Assembly: GCF_000280055.1 (NCBI RefSeq) | Contig: NZ_ALAB01000005.1 | Span: 124,001-188,000 of the forward strand | Length of the DNA: 64,000 bases | Direction: 5' to 3' | From: Alishewanella aestuarii B11 | GTDB lineage: Bacteria > Pseudomonadota > Gammaproteobacteria > Enterobacterales > Alteromonadaceae | Shown: piece after piece, positions 1 to 10,479 of the stretch | Layout of the letters: each line of letters begins with the position of its first letter | How positions within the stretch are numbered: the first letter of the stretch is position 1 | The notes under the pieces: generated by a model | What the model was told of the DNA's origin: nothing | The model's database searches: none | What the model saw: the letters and a program-made list of their open reading frames with translations, nothing else | Position numbers and translations under genes: made by a program

Positions 1-1138
1 GGCTTGGAATGAGCCGGGCAATAACGGCAAGAATAACGATCCCTGGAAGCAAGGGGGTCGGGATCAAGGCCCGCCCGATTTAGATGAAGTATTCCGCAAT
101 TTCGGTAAGAAATTTGGTGGTATCTTTGGTGGCAAAGGCGACAATTCTGGTGGCGGCGCGTCAGCACTCTTTACCGTAGTGCTGGTGGTGGCGTTATTAA
201 TCTGGGGTTTAAGCGGTTTTTATACCATTAAAGATGCGGAACGCGGCGTGATCCTGCGCTTCGGACAATACCATACTGAAGTTGGTGCAGGGATCCACTG
301 GAAGCCAACCTTTATCGACACTGTTACACCGGTCAATACCCAGGAAGTTCGCTCACTGCGGACCGATGGCTTTATGTTGACGCAGGATCAGAACCTGGTC
401 CGGGTGACTTTCGAAATTCAGTACCGGATTTTCAATGCCCGCCAATATCTGTTCTCGGTGGTCGATGCTGACCGTAGCTTGCGTGAAGCGACAGATGCCG
501 CATTGCGCTTTGTTATCGGTCATTCGATTATGGATGATGTGTTAACCCGCGGTCGTGAAGTGGTACGGCAAAATACCCGTCAGGAACTGGAAAGCATTAT
601 TCAGCCTTACAATATGGGCCTGGTGCTGGTTGACGTTAACTTCCGTGACGCCCGTCCGCCGGAAGAAGTCCGTGACGCCTTTGACGATGCAATCAAAGCC
701 CAGGAAGATCAGGAGCGCTTTGTCCAGGAAGCGACCGCCTATGCCCGTGAAGTGGAACCGCGTGCCCGTGGTCAGGTTAACCGCGTGATGCAGGAAGCTG
801 AAGCCTACAAGCAACAAATCGTACTGAAAGCACAGGGTGAAGTTGCCCGCTTCGAACAATTATTACCGCAATATCTGGCCGCACCTCAGGTTACCCGTGA
901 CCGGATGTATCTGGAGACGATGGAATATGTCTACAGCAATACTTCGAAAATTCTGGTTGATGTGAAAAATAGCAACAACCTGATGTACTTACCTTTAGAA
1001 CAGCTGATGAAAGGTAGCGCAGCTGGCCAGAGCACCCAGGGGGTAACCCCGGTCAGACCGAATCTGGACAGTGGCAATACGCCAATGCAACCGGCACCGG
1101 TGCGTAGCTCAACACCCCGTACCGGCAGTGGGAGGTAA
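1..1138 (+). CDS. hflK: HflK, FtsH protease modulator (lacks first 2 bases)
   Basis: HflK is a membrane SPFH/band-7 protein that with HflC forms the complex surrounding and modulating the FtsH protease. The frame is open from the first base. Codons from position 2 read AWNEPGNNGK, matching the conserved HflK N-terminus MAWN-PGNNG, so base 1 is almost certainly the G of the ATG and only two bases are missing. A glycine-rich N-terminus with the family signature DQGPPDLDEVF precedes one membrane helix (about residues 58-78) and then the SPFH domain and a long alpha-helical stretch. With the missing Met the protein is 379 residues, somewhat shorter than E. coli HflK (419). hflC begins 6 bases after the stop, so the two form one operon. 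Confidence 0.95.
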   Translation, partial: AWNEPGNNGKNNDPWKQGGRDQGPPDLDEVFRNFGKKFGGIFGGKGDNSGGGASALFTVVLVVALLIWGLSGFYTIKDAERGVILRFGQYHTEVGAGIHWKPTFIDTVTPVNTQEVRSLRTDGFMLTQDQNLVRVTFEIQYRIFNARQYLFSVVDADRSLREATDAALRFVIGHSIMDDVLTRGREVVRQNTRQELESIIQPYNMGLVLVDVNFRDARPPEEVRDAFDDAIKAQEDQERFVQEATAYAREVEPRARGQVNRVMQEAEAYKQQIVLKAQGEVARFEQLLPQYLAAPQVTRDRMYLETMEYVYSNTSKILVDVKNSNNLMYLPLEQLMKGSAAGQSTQGVTPVRPNLDSGNTPMQPAPVRSSTPRTGSGR

Positions 1139-1144
1139 TAGCAG

Positions 1145-2026
1145 ATGAAAAACTTTATTATTGCAATTTTGGTGGTTGTGGCATTAGTCGTGGTATCTGC
1201 CATCTTTGTGGTGCCGGAAGGCCAGCGCGCCATTGTTACTCAGTTTGGTAAAATTCAGCGTGATGCAGAAAACCGGGTGTTAGTGTATGAACCAGGTTTA
1301 CATTTTAAGTTACCGCTGATCCAGGAAGTCCGTAAGCTGGACGCCCGGGTACAAACTCTGGATGACCAGGCTGACCGCTTTGTGACCGCAGAGAAAAAGG
1401 ACCTGTTAGTTGACAGCTATGTCAAATGGCGGATCAAAGACTTTGGTGCCTTCTTTCTGTCAACCGGCGGCATTAAGTCGCAAGCCGAAGTGCTGTTAAA
1501 ACAGTATATTAATAACGGCTTACGGACTGAGTTTGGTACCCGGACAATTGAGGAAATCGTTTCTGGTGAGCGGACGCAGCTAATGCAGAGCGCTTTGTCT
1601 CAGGCCGCCCTGGCAGCTAACGAACTGGGAATCGAAGTGATTGACGTTCGGGTAAAGCAAATTAACCTGCCAACCGAAATCAGTGATTCGATCTTTGCCC
1701 GGATGCGAGCCGAACGAAAAGCGGTAGCTGATGAGCACCGTGCCCGTGGTCGGGAACAGGCAGAGATTATTCGTGCTGATGTTGATGCCCGGGTAACGGT
1801 CATGCTGGCTGATGCTGAGCGAAATTCGCGTACAGTTCGAGGTGAAGGTGATGCTACAGCCGCACAAATTTATGCTGAAATGTACAGCAAGAACGCCGAG
1901 TTTTACGCTTTTGTGCGCAGCTTAGAGGCTTATCGCAACAGCTTTAATTCGAAGAACGATGTGCTGATTGTGCAGCCGGATAATGACTTCTTCAAATTTA
2001 TGCGTTCGGAAAAAGGTCGCAATTAA
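1145..2026 (+). CDS. hflC: HflC, FtsH protease modulator
   Basis: HflC is the partner of HflK in the inner-membrane complex that regulates FtsH. The 293-residue product has an N-terminal signal anchor (about residues 3-22), then the SPFH segment beginning VVPEGQRAIVTQFGKIQRD, and a helical region rich in Ala, Glu and Arg (RARGREQAEIIRADVDA) typical of the family. It is shorter than E. coli HflC (334). It follows hflK by 6 bases and ends just before an intrinsic terminator at 2046-2070, which closes the operon. Confidence 0.96.
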   Translation: MKNFIIAILVVVALVVVSAIFVVPEGQRAIVTQFGKIQRDAENRVLVYEPGLHFKLPLIQEVRKLDARVQTLDDQADRFVTAEKKDLLVDSYVKWRIKDFGAFFLSTGGIKSQAEVLLKQYINNGLRTEFGTRTIEEIVSGERTQLMQSALSQAALAANELGIEVIDVRVKQINLPTEISDSIFARMRAERKAVADEHRARGREQAEIIRADVDARVTVMLADAERNSRTVRGEGDATAAQIYAEMYSKNAEFYAFVRSLEAYRNSFNSKNDVLIVQPDNDFFKFMRSEKGRN

Positions 2027-2045
2027 CTCAGTTTAGCTTGCATTG

Positions 2046-2070
2046 AAAAAGGCCCGTCAGGGCCTTTTTC
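2046..2070 (+). terminator. Intrinsic terminator after hflC
   Basis: A GGCCC/GGGCC stem around a GTCA loop is preceded by five A and followed by five T, 20 bases after the hflC stop. It separates hflKC from the next gene. Confidence 0.85.
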
Positions 2071-2101
2071 TTCCGTATAAAATCGCTGGCGGGGAGGCGC
2101 T

Positions 2102-3265
2102 ATGTACCAGCAGTTTTATCAGAAATTCTTAACCGCTAATGCCGGTAAGCAGCACTTTGCCTGTCACTCGCATCATTATTGGCCGGACGTTACCCGCGAG
2201 GCTCAGCTGGCATACTGGGATGACAGTGCCCGGCTGGTCGATGATAAGTGGCAATATATTTTCGGCCAGAAAGTGCCGCAAACTCAGCAGCTGATTGCGG
2301 ATATCCTGAATCTGCCCTTGCCGGAGCAGTTGGTATTCGCCCCCAATACCCATGAACTGGTGATGCGGCTGCTAAGCTGTTTTGACTGGCAGCAACCATT
2401 AAAAGTCTTGACGACGGACAGCGAGTTTTACAGTTTTCAACGGCAGATCAAACGTCTGGCAGAGTTAGCCAACGTTGAAGTGGTACAGATCCCAACTGAA
2501 CCTTTTGCCAGCTTTACCGAACGTTTTACCGCCGCTGCCGCCCAGGCTGAGTACCAGCTGATTTTCTGCAGCCAGGTATTTTTTAACTCTGGTTATGCCA
2601 TCGCCGATCTGCCAGCCTTCGTCAAAGGTTTGGCTGCGGTCAGTCAGGCGATGCTGGTGATCGACGGTTATCATGGTTTTATGGCCCTGCCTACCGATTT
2701 GTCTGAGATTGCGGAGCGGATTTTCTATCTGGCAGGCAGTTATAAGTATGCGCAGGGCGGCGAAGGCTGCTGCTTTATGGCGGTGCCGGCCGGCAGTGAG
2801 CAGCGTCCGCTTTACACCGGCTGGTTTGCCGAGTTTGGCACTTTGGCCGCACAAAAATCGGCCCTGGTGTTATACAGTGAGGATGGTTACCGTTTTGCCG
2901 GTGCAACTTTGGATTTTAGTGCGCTATACCGCTTGGAAGCGGCCTTGTTGTTGTTTAAGCAGCAGGGTATTACGGTCGGGCGTATCCATCAGTATGTGCA
3001 GCAGTTGCAGCAGCACTTCCTGACCTTGCTGGACGAACTGGCGCATCCGCAGCTTAATCAACAGCAGTTATTACTGCATGATGCCAGCTGTCATGGCCAC
3101 TTTTTTACCTTCAGGCTGGGCAGTGCCAGTCAGGTTGCCGAGCTGGCTGCCTATCTGAAACAGCATGGTATTGAGACCGATTATCGCGGCGATCGGCTAC
3201 GCTTTGGTTTTGCCCTTTATCAGAACGCTGACCAGTTTGATTTGTCGTGTCTTAAATCCTTATAA
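2102..3265 (+). CDS. Kynureninase-like PLP-dependent enzyme (class V aminotransferase fold)
   Basis: This 387-residue protein looks like a fold-type I PLP enzyme of the class V aminotransferase/kynureninase superfamily. The segment VIDGYHGF resembles the Asp-x-x-His cofactor-binding motif, and SYKYAQGGEG (Lys about residue 215) resembles the Schiff-base lysine segment of kynureninase (GYKYLNGGPG). The N-terminal HFACHSHHYWPDV is compatible with the substrate-loop region. A strong Shine-Dalgarno (GGGGAGG) lies 5 bases before the ATG. It sits between terminators, so it is probably monocistronic, in the hflC-purA gap that holds yjeT in E. coli. The substrate is unknown: kynureninase activity is possible, but no other tryptophan-catabolism genes are near, and a cysteine desulfurase-like or aminotransferase role is not excluded. 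Confidence 0.75.
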   Translation: MYQQFYQKFLTANAGKQHFACHSHHYWPDVTREAQLAYWDDSARLVDDKWQYIFGQKVPQTQQLIADILNLPLPEQLVFAPNTHELVMRLLSCFDWQQPLKVLTTDSEFYSFQRQIKRLAELANVEVVQIPTEPFASFTERFTAAAAQAEYQLIFCSQVFFNSGYAIADLPAFVKGLAAVSQAMLVIDGYHGFMALPTDLSEIAERIFYLAGSYKYAQGGEGCCFMAVPAGSEQRPLYTGWFAEFGTLAAQKSALVLYSEDGYRFAGATLDFSALYRLEAALLLFKQQGITVGRIHQYVQQLQQHFLTLLDELAHPQLNQQQLLLHDASCHGHFFTFRLGSASQVAELAAYLKQHGIETDYRGDRLRFGFALYQNADQFDLSCLKSL

Positions 3266-3280
3266 ATCAATGAACTGACC

Positions 3281-3308
3281 AGGCCGTGAAAATTCACGGC
3301 CTTTTTTT
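3281..3308 (+). terminator. Intrinsic terminator after the PLP enzyme gene
   Basis: A nine-pair GGCCGTGAA/TTCACGGCC stem with a two-A loop is followed by a run of T, 15 bases downstream of the stop codon. Confidence 0.88.
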
Positions 3309-3319
3309 CGTCTGGACGG

Positions 3320-4679
<1,360 letters not shown>

Positions 4680-4694
4680 GCTTGTTGCAACATC

Positions 4695-4724
4695 AAAAAA
4701 CGCTGCCACTGAGCAGCGTTTTTT
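4695..4724 (+). terminator. Intrinsic terminator after purA
   Basis: A CGCTGC/GCAGCG stem with a CACTGA loop is flanked by an A run and a run of six T, 15 bases past the purA stop. Confidence 0.88.
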
Positions 4725-4827
4725 ATTTATAGTGGCTATTGGAACGGATTGACCAGGCATTTTTTGCTTTATGGCGTAAAATTTGCTTAGCTTTTGTATC
4801 TGCCTTTAACGATGGTTGTTTGACGCT

Positions 4828-5454
4828 ATGCTAAAATCGGCTCTCTTTATCTCTGTCAGCGTTGTTGCCATGGCTGCAGTGCTACCTCTGCACAGCCAGG
4901 AATTGCAGCCAGTCGAGCTGTACACTCAAGACGAGCTGATTAAACTGATCCGTGAGAACAGCCATTTACAGCGGGTCAAAGCCGACGATTGCCAATTAGT
5001 GCAGGATATTGAGGCCCGGGCTGAAATTATGAAGCTGCCGTCCTATCAGTTTTTGTTTGGCGATATGCTGGCCTATGGTGTCTGTGTACCGCGCGATGTC
5101 GAGCGTGGCTGGGACTTTATGTTGCAGGCGGCATCACAGGGGTTACCTGAGGGCTTAGAGCAAATCGGTCGTTACTATCATCTTGGTCGTTTGGTGCAAA
5201 AAGATATGGCTAAAGCCATTGTCTATCTGCGTGAGGCCGCGGCGCTGGGTAATTTAAAGGCACGGATCCGGCTGGCGGAAATTCTGGTCGCCGGGCAGGG
5301 CAGTCCGGCTGATTTTGAACAAACTTATCGTTGGTTGCATCATAGCATTACCGCTGATCAGGCAACTCATGCTAAAATTAACCGCCTAAAAAAACAGCTG
5401 GCAGACAAGATGCCAGCACGGGTAGTGGCGAATGCCGAACGCCCTGTAAAATGA
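4828..5454 (+). CDS. motX: MotX, sodium-type flagellar motor protein
   Basis: MotX is a periplasmic component of the T ring of sodium-driven polar flagellar motors, where it works with MotY and the PomAB stator. The 208-residue product has a signal peptide (residues 1 to about 23, ending near LHSQ) and then Sel1-like repeats. It matches the Vibrio MotX pattern closely, for example VKADDCQLVQDIEARA, FLFGDMLAYGVCV and LEQIGRYYHLGRLVQKD. I use the ATG at 4828 and not the in-frame TTG at 4816, because it begins the signal peptide cleanly. As I recall, motX also lies between purA and rnr in Vibrio. A TAAAATTT at 4777-4784 resembles the sigma-28 -35 element, but no convincing -10 follows. Confidence 0.92.
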   Translation: MLKSALFISVSVVAMAAVLPLHSQELQPVELYTQDELIKLIRENSHLQRVKADDCQLVQDIEARAEIMKLPSYQFLFGDMLAYGVCVPRDVERGWDFMLQAASQGLPEGLEQIGRYYHLGRLVQKDMAKAIVYLREAAALGNLKARIRLAEILVAGQGSPADFEQTYRWLHHSITADQATHAKINRLKKQLADKMPARVVANAERPVK

Positions 5455-5521
5455 AATTCATCTCATTTTCTCTGCGGGGTGTTACACTGAATAGTACCAA
5501 AAGGAAACAAAAGTTTAATTA

Positions 5522-7894
5522 ATGACGGTAAATGATCCGCATCTTGCGCGTGAGCAAGAAAAATACGACAACCCTATCCCCAGCCGCGAGTTTATTCTCG
5601 AGCACATCGAAAAACGGCAACAGCCGGCCTACTTTGAAGAACTAGTAAGCGAACTTGGTCTGAATGACGATGAAGCCATTTTTGCGCTGAAAAAGCGCTT
5701 GCGTGCTATGGAGCGCGATGGTCAGCTGCTGTTTACCAAAAGTAAGCGCTATGGGTTAGTAGACCATATGGATTTAGTCAAAGGCACGGTGATCGGTCAT
5801 CGTGAAGGCTTTGGCTTTTTAAAATTAGAACAAGGCGGGCCAGACTGGTATCTGCCCTTTCATGAAATGCAGCGTTTGCTGCCAGGCGATAAGGTACTGG
5901 CGACCGCCGCCAGCGTAAAAAGTAAAGATAAGATCGAAGCGCGGGTGGTGCGGGTATTGGAGCCGCGCAGCGAAGCCATTGTCGGCCGCTATTATAAAGA
6001 CCATGCGCTGTGCGTTGTGGTGCCCGATGATGCGCGGATCTGCCAGGATATTATTGTGCCTGAGGGCGAGCAGGGTGCTGCCCGCCACGGTCAGGTGGTA
6101 TTAGTAGAAATTACCCAACGGCCATCGAAGCGGGTTAACGCCATGGGGCGGGTCGTCGAAGTACTGGGCGAGCATATGGCGCCCGGGATGGAAATCGAAG
6201 TGGCGATCCGAAATCATCAGATCCCGCACGTCTTTTCCGATGCGGTGATTCAGCAGGTCGCGAAATTTGGCGAAGAGGTACCTGCTGCGGCTAAGCAGGG
6301 GCGGGTTGATTTAACGCAGCTGCCGCTGGTGACCATCGACGGTGAGGATGCCCGTGATTTTGACGATGCGGTCTATGCTGAAGCGAAGGAAAACGGTGGC
6401 TGGAAGCTGTGGGTGGCGATAGCCGACGTCAGTGCTTATGTGCAATTTGGCACGCCCTTGGATCACAGTGCGCTGGAGCGCGGGAATTCGGTGTACTTTC
6501 CGGACCATGTGGTTCCTATGTTGCCCGAAGCCTTGTCGAATGGTCTGTGCTCATTAAATCCGCACGTTGACCGCTTATGCTTTGTCGCTGAAATGCATAT
6601 CAGTGCGCACGGCAAGCTGGAGAGCTATCAGTTTTACGAAGCGGTGATGCATTCAGCGGCGCGCTTTACCTATAACAAGGTGCATGCCATTTTACAGGGT
6701 GATCCTAAGCTACGGCAGGAATATGCCGCCCAGCTAACCAACCTGGAAACCCTGTACAGCCTGTATAAAAAACTGGCGAAAGTACGGGCACAGCGCGGTG
6801 CCATTGAATTTGAAACCGTGGAAACCCGTTTTATCTTTAACAGCCACCGCAAGATTGAGCAGATTGTGCCGGTGCATCGCAACGAAGCGCATAAGATCAT
6901 TGAAGAATGTATGATTATGGCCAACGTGGCGGCGGCACGCTTTATTGAGAAGCATGAAGCTCATGCCTTATTCCGCGTACACGAGCGGCCGGATGGCGAT
7001 CGCTTTGCTAACTTTAAACGCTTTTTAGCTGAGCTGGGTATTGAAGCCAATCTGTCAGATGAACCGACACCGTTGGAGCTGACTGAGGTGCTGGCGCGTT
7101 TATCCGAACGACCTGACCGCGAACTGATTGAAACCACGATGTTGCGCTCGATGAAACAAGCGGTATATCAGGGTGATAATCAGGGACACTTTGGTTTGGC
7201 GCTGGAAGCCTATGCCCACTTTACCTCGCCAATTCGCCGCTATCCGGATCTGGTGCTGCACCGGGCCATTAAAGCTATTCTGGCGAAACAAGGTCAGCAG
7301 GTTACCGGTCCGAAAGCCTATATTGAAAAAGATATGGCGCCACTCGGTGAGCAGTGCTCGATGACAGAGCGGCGGGCCGATGATGCGACCCGTGAAGTCG
7401 CCGACTGGCTAAAATGTGAATATATGCAGGATCACCTGGGCTCAGAGTTTCCTGGGGTGGTGTCAACCGTCACCAATTTCGGGCTCTTTGTCAGACTGAG
7501 TGACTTGTATATTGAAGGTTTGGTACATGTCACCTCGCTGCAGAACGACTATTACCGCTTTGATACCGAACGGCAAATTCTGACCGGTGAGCACTCAGGT
7601 GTCAGTTACCGGATGGGCGATGCGGTGACCGTGAAAGTGGTGGCGGTAAATCTGGAGGCGCGGAAAATTGATTTGGTGCTGGTTGGCGAAATCCGCACCC
7701 AGGTTTCTGGTCGGCAGATTAAAGCCAGTAAAAATGCCGCTTTTGAAGAAAAACTGGCGCGACAAGCTGGCAAAACTGCGCCTGCTAAGGCTGGCAAAGT
7801 AACTAAAGCAGGCAAAACCACCAAAGCAGCCAAAGCCCCGGCAGGCAAAAAGCCTGCTGCGCCGAAAGCAAAGAAATCCAAGAGTCGCCGCTAG
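5522..7894 (+). CDS. rnr: Ribonuclease R
   Basis: RNase R is a processive 3'-5' exoribonuclease that degrades structured RNA, including rRNA and mRNA fragments. The 790-residue protein has an N-terminal winged-helix region (about 20-90), cold-shock/OB domains (about 85-235), and the RNB catalytic domain with the acidic cluster DGEDARDFDDAVY. A C-terminal S1 domain (GVVSTVTNFGLFVRLSDLYIEGLVHV) is followed by a Lys/Ala-rich tail of about 50 residues ending KSKSRR. Such basic tails are usual in RNase R and bind RNA or trans-translation factors. An AAGGAAAC motif lies about 16 bases before the ATG, which is rather far for a Shine-Dalgarno. rlmB follows after 32 bases and is probably cotranscribed, as in E. 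coli. Confidence 0.97.
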   Translation: MTVNDPHLAREQEKYDNPIPSREFILEHIEKRQQPAYFEELVSELGLNDDEAIFALKKRLRAMERDGQLLFTKSKRYGLVDHMDLVKGTVIGHREGFGFLKLEQGGPDWYLPFHEMQRLLPGDKVLATAASVKSKDKIEARVVRVLEPRSEAIVGRYYKDHALCVVVPDDARICQDIIVPEGEQGAARHGQVVLVEITQRPSKRVNAMGRVVEVLGEHMAPGMEIEVAIRNHQIPHVFSDAVIQQVAKFGEEVPAAAKQGRVDLTQLPLVTIDGEDARDFDDAVYAEAKENGGWKLWVAIADVSAYVQFGTPLDHSALERGNSVYFPDHVVPMLPEALSNGLCSLNPHVDRLCFVAEMHISAHGKLESYQFYEAVMHSAARFTYNKVHAILQGDPKLRQEYAAQLTNLETLYSLYKKLAKVRAQRGAIEFETVETRFIFNSHRKIEQIVPVHRNEAHKIIEECMIMANVAAARFIEKHEAHALFRVHERPDGDRFANFKRFLAELGIEANLSDEPTPLELTEVLARLSERPDRELIETTMLRSMKQAVYQGDNQGHFGLALEAYAHFTSPIRRYPDLVLHRAIKAILAKQGQQVTGPKAYIEKDMAPLGEQCSMTERRADDATREVADWLKCEYMQDHLGSEFPGVVSTVTNFGLFVRLSDLYIEGLVHVTSLQNDYYRFDTERQILTGEHSGVSYRMGDAVTVKVVAVNLEARKIDLVLVGEIRTQVSGRQIKASKNAAFEEKLARQAGKTAPAKAGKVTKAGKTTKAAKAPAGKKPAAPKAKKSKSRR

Positions 7895-7926
7895 TACGGC
7901 GCTCTGTAATTCACTACAGGTAAGCT

Positions 7927-8667
7927 ATGAGTAATGATCTGGTATTTGGCCTGCACGCGGTCGAAGCCTTATTAAAACGCGCGCCACAGGATGTGCTGGA
8001 AATTTTCGCGTTAAAAGACCGCGACGACAAACGGATGCAGCCACTGTTGCAACAAGCGCGGCAACACGGCATTTCGTTGCAATTTTGTAATCGTAAAACC
8101 CTGGATGAGATGGTCAGCGGCCAGCATCAGGGTATTGTTGCTAAGGCTCGGTTAAGTAGTAGTGGTAACGAAACCGATTTAGCCGCTATTGTGGAAGCGC
8201 ACAGTAAGCCTTTGCTGTTAGTTCTGGATGGTGTAACGGATCCGCATAATCTGGGTGCCATTTTGCGTAGCGCGGATGCGGCGGGTGTGCATGCGGTGGT
8301 CGCACCGAAAGATCGTTCGGTAAAATTAACTTCAGTAGCACGCAAAGTGGCCTGCGGTGCCGCCGAGTCGGTACCCTTTATCACGGTAACGAATCTGGCG
8401 CGTACGTTGCGGCAATTACAGGAAGCCGGTATTTGGGTGGTAGGCACTGCCGGTGAAACTGAGACCTTGGTTTATCAAGCCGATTTAACAGGGCCTTTAG
8501 CTCTGGTATTAGGCGCCGAAGGTGAGGGCTTGCGGCGTCTGACCCGGGAAACCTGTGATGCACTGGTAAAGATACCGATGTTTGGCACTGTATCCAGTCT
8601 GAATGTCTCTGTTGCAGCCGGGATTTGTCTGTTTGAAGCAGTCCGGCAACGGCAGTCGCTCATCTGA
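7927..8667 (+). CDS. rlmB: 23S rRNA (guanosine-2251 2'-O)-methyltransferase
   Basis: RlmB is a SPOUT-class methyltransferase that 2'-O-methylates G2251 in the peptidyl-transferase P loop of 23S rRNA. The 246-residue protein has the N-terminal substrate-binding domain ([13 protein letters not shown]) and the SPOUT motifs [29 protein letters not shown] and [16 protein letters not shown], which form the knotted SAM site. It follows rnr closely, as in E. coli. Confidence 0.97.
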   Translation: MSNDLVFGLHAVEALLKRAPQDVLEIFALKDRDDKRMQPLLQQARQHGISLQFCNRKTLDEMVSGQHQGIVAKARLSSSGNETDLAAIVEAHSKPLLLVLDGVTDPHNLGAILRSADAAGVHAVVAPKDRSVKLTSVARKVACGAAESVPFITVTNLARTLRQLQEAGIWVVGTAGETETLVYQADLTGPLALVLGAEGEGLRRLTRETCDALVKIPMFGTVSSLNVSVAAGICLFEAVRQRQSLI

Positions 8668-8790
8668 CACCCTAGTTTACCCGTACTATACTCAGGGGCA
8701 CCAGAGAGTGCTTGACTTGCAGCTTGGCGTGGCTTGTGTTAATTTCACGTAAATTAATGGCTGCTCTATAGTTGTAGATGGAGGTTTAGC

Positions 8791-10479
8791 ATGGGTAAAC
8801 AACAGTTTTCGGGCCGTTCGGCGCTGTCATTACTGGCATTGTCATTGGTTACATTGTCGTTGACGGCTTGCGGTGGTTCGGGCGGTTCTGGTTCTGGCGG
8901 CGTTGGAGGTGGTAGTGGCGGTAGCGGTGGTGGCACCTTACCGGCTGCACCGGTATGGGTTGCTGGACAGTTTCCGGCGGAGAGCACCTTAAAAGATTTC
9001 TGCCAGACGCCACGTACCGGCACCGATCCGTTCAGTAACCGACCATTCCCGGATCGTGCCGGTACTGCGATGCATGAAAAGATGTGGCTGCGGTCCTGGA
9101 CTAATAATACCTACCTCTGGTATCGCGAGGTCGCAGATCGTGACCCGGCACCGTTCTCGGTAGCGCAGTATTTTAACCTGCTAAAGACAGAGCAACTGAC
9201 CGACTCCGGCACGCCAAAAGATAACTTTCATTTCACGGAAAATACTGCTGAATATCAACAGCAAACTCAGGCCGGTGTGTCGGCTGGTTATGGTATTCGC
9301 TGGTCCTTTGGCCGTAACTCACCACCTCGCTCTCTGACCATTGCCTATACTGAGCCCAATTCACCCGGCGCCAATGCGGGTCTGGCGCGTGGCGATCAGC
9401 TACTGAGCATCAACGGTGTCGACTTTATTAACGATAATACCCAGGCTGGTATTGATCTGCTGAATCGCGCGCTCTTTCCATCGGCAACCGGCCAGAGTTA
9501 TAACTTTGTCTTTCAGTCTGCTACTGGCGTTCGTAAAGAAGTCAGCATGACCTCGGCGAACGTGTCCAGCAGTCCGGTGCAGAATGTCCGGGTATTGGAT
9601 ACCGCAGCCGGTAAAGTCGGTTATATGCAGTTTAACAGCCATATTGCGCTGGCCCAGCAGCAGCTGATTAATGCGGTCAATCAGTTTGCTTCGGCGAACG
9701 TGAATGAACTGGTGATTGATTTGCGTTATAACGGCGGCGGCTTGCTGGCCCTTGCCTCGCAGCTTGGCTATATGGTCAGCGGTCCGAATATTATTCAGCG
9801 CCGTTTCTTTGAGCGCACGATCTTTAACGATAAGCACCCAACCATCAATCCGGTTACCGGTGGCACTCTGTCACCTATACCGTTTTATAGCCGGGTGATT
9901 GACTATGAAGCCGGTGTTCTGACTAATACCACTCTACCATCATTGAATTTAAGCCGGGTTTTTATCCTCAGTACCGGCAATACCTGCTCCGCCAGTGAAG
10001 CCTTTGTTAATGCACTCAGAGGTATTGATGTCGAGGTGATCCTGATTGGTGGCCGTACCTGTGGTAAACCCTATGGCTTTTATCCAACCGATAACTGTGG
10101 CACCACCTACTTTACTATTCAGTTTACCGGTATTAATGCCAAGGGCTTTGGTGAGTATGCCGATGGCTTTGTACCGCGCACCAATCCGGTGTTTCAGGCC
10201 GATGTAAAAGGTTGCCCATTAGCTGATGATTTCAGCCAACCCCTTGGCGACCCGGCGGAGCGGTTGTTAGGTGCTGCCCTGTACTATGCCCAGAACAACA
10301 GTTGTCCGACGGTGAGTGCAGGTGCATCGGGGGCGGGTGCCGCGGCCTGGCTGCAACCAGAAGCCAGGATCGACAGTGACGAGCCCGGACAAATGCGCTT
10401 ATTAGACCCGCGCTATCAGGACATCCTGCTCAACAATAAGCTGGTGACTGAGTTGCTACCGGCTGAGGGGGCGCAGTGA
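8791..10479 (+). CDS. S41-family (tail-specific) protease lipoprotein
   Basis: This 562-residue protein is probably an envelope-anchored serine protease of the S41/C-terminal-processing family. It has a lipoprotein signal with lipobox LTAC (Cys27), followed by an unusual Gly/Ser-only linker (residues 28-49). A PDZ-like segment (SPGANAGLARGDQLLSINGVDF, about 190-211) precedes the S41 core. GKVGYMQFNSHI, LVIDLRYNGGG and STGNTCSASEAFVNAL (the probable nucleophile Ser lies in this last segment) are typical. The C-terminal region has several Cys that may form disulfides. A good Shine-Dalgarno (GGAGG) precedes the ATG. It overlaps the next small lipoprotein gene by 4 bases, so the two are translationally coupled. 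The substrate is unknown. Confidence 0.87.
   Translation: MGKQQFSGRSALSLLALSLVTLSLTACGGSGGSGSGGVGGGSGGSGGGTLPAAPVWVAGQFPAESTLKDFCQTPRTGTDPFSNRPFPDRAGTAMHEKMWLRSWTNNTYLWYREVADRDPAPFSVAQYFNLLKTEQLTDSGTPKDNFHFTENTAEYQQQTQAGVSAGYGIRWSFGRNSPPRSLTIAYTEPNSPGANAGLARGDQLLSINGVDFINDNTQAGIDLLNRALFPSATGQSYNFVFQSATGVRKEVSMTSANVSSSPVQNVRVLDTAAGKVGYMQFNSHIALAQQQLINAVNQFASANVNELVIDLRYNGGGLLALASQLGYMVSGPNIIQRRFFERTIFNDKHPTINPVTGGTLSPIPFYSRVIDYEAGVLTNTTLPSLNLSRVFILSTGNTCSASEAFVNALRGIDVEVILIGGRTCGKPYGFYPTDNCGTTYFTIQFTGINAKGFGEYADGFVPRTNPVFQADVKGCPLADDFSQPLGDPAERLLGAALYYAQNNSCPTVSAGASGAGAAAWLQPEARIDSDEPGQMRLLDPRYQDILLNNKLVTELLPAEGAQ

Noticed and set aside
4777-4803. Full sigma-28 promoter for motX
   Set aside because: Only the -35-like TAAAATTT fits; the expected -10 reads GTATCTGC, matching GCCGATAA at two positions.
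7741-7880. AAAGC-rich repeats at the 3' end of rnr
   Set aside because: They encode the usual Lys/Ala-rich tail of RNase R.
8872-8937. GGT/GGC repeat resembling a tandem repeat array
   Set aside because: It encodes the Gly/Ser linker of the lipoprotein protease; it is codon-level low complexity and not a CRISPR or satellite repeat.
9400-9837. 145-codon minus-strand frame inside the S41 protease gene
   Set aside because: Antisense to a strongly supported coding region, with no family signature.
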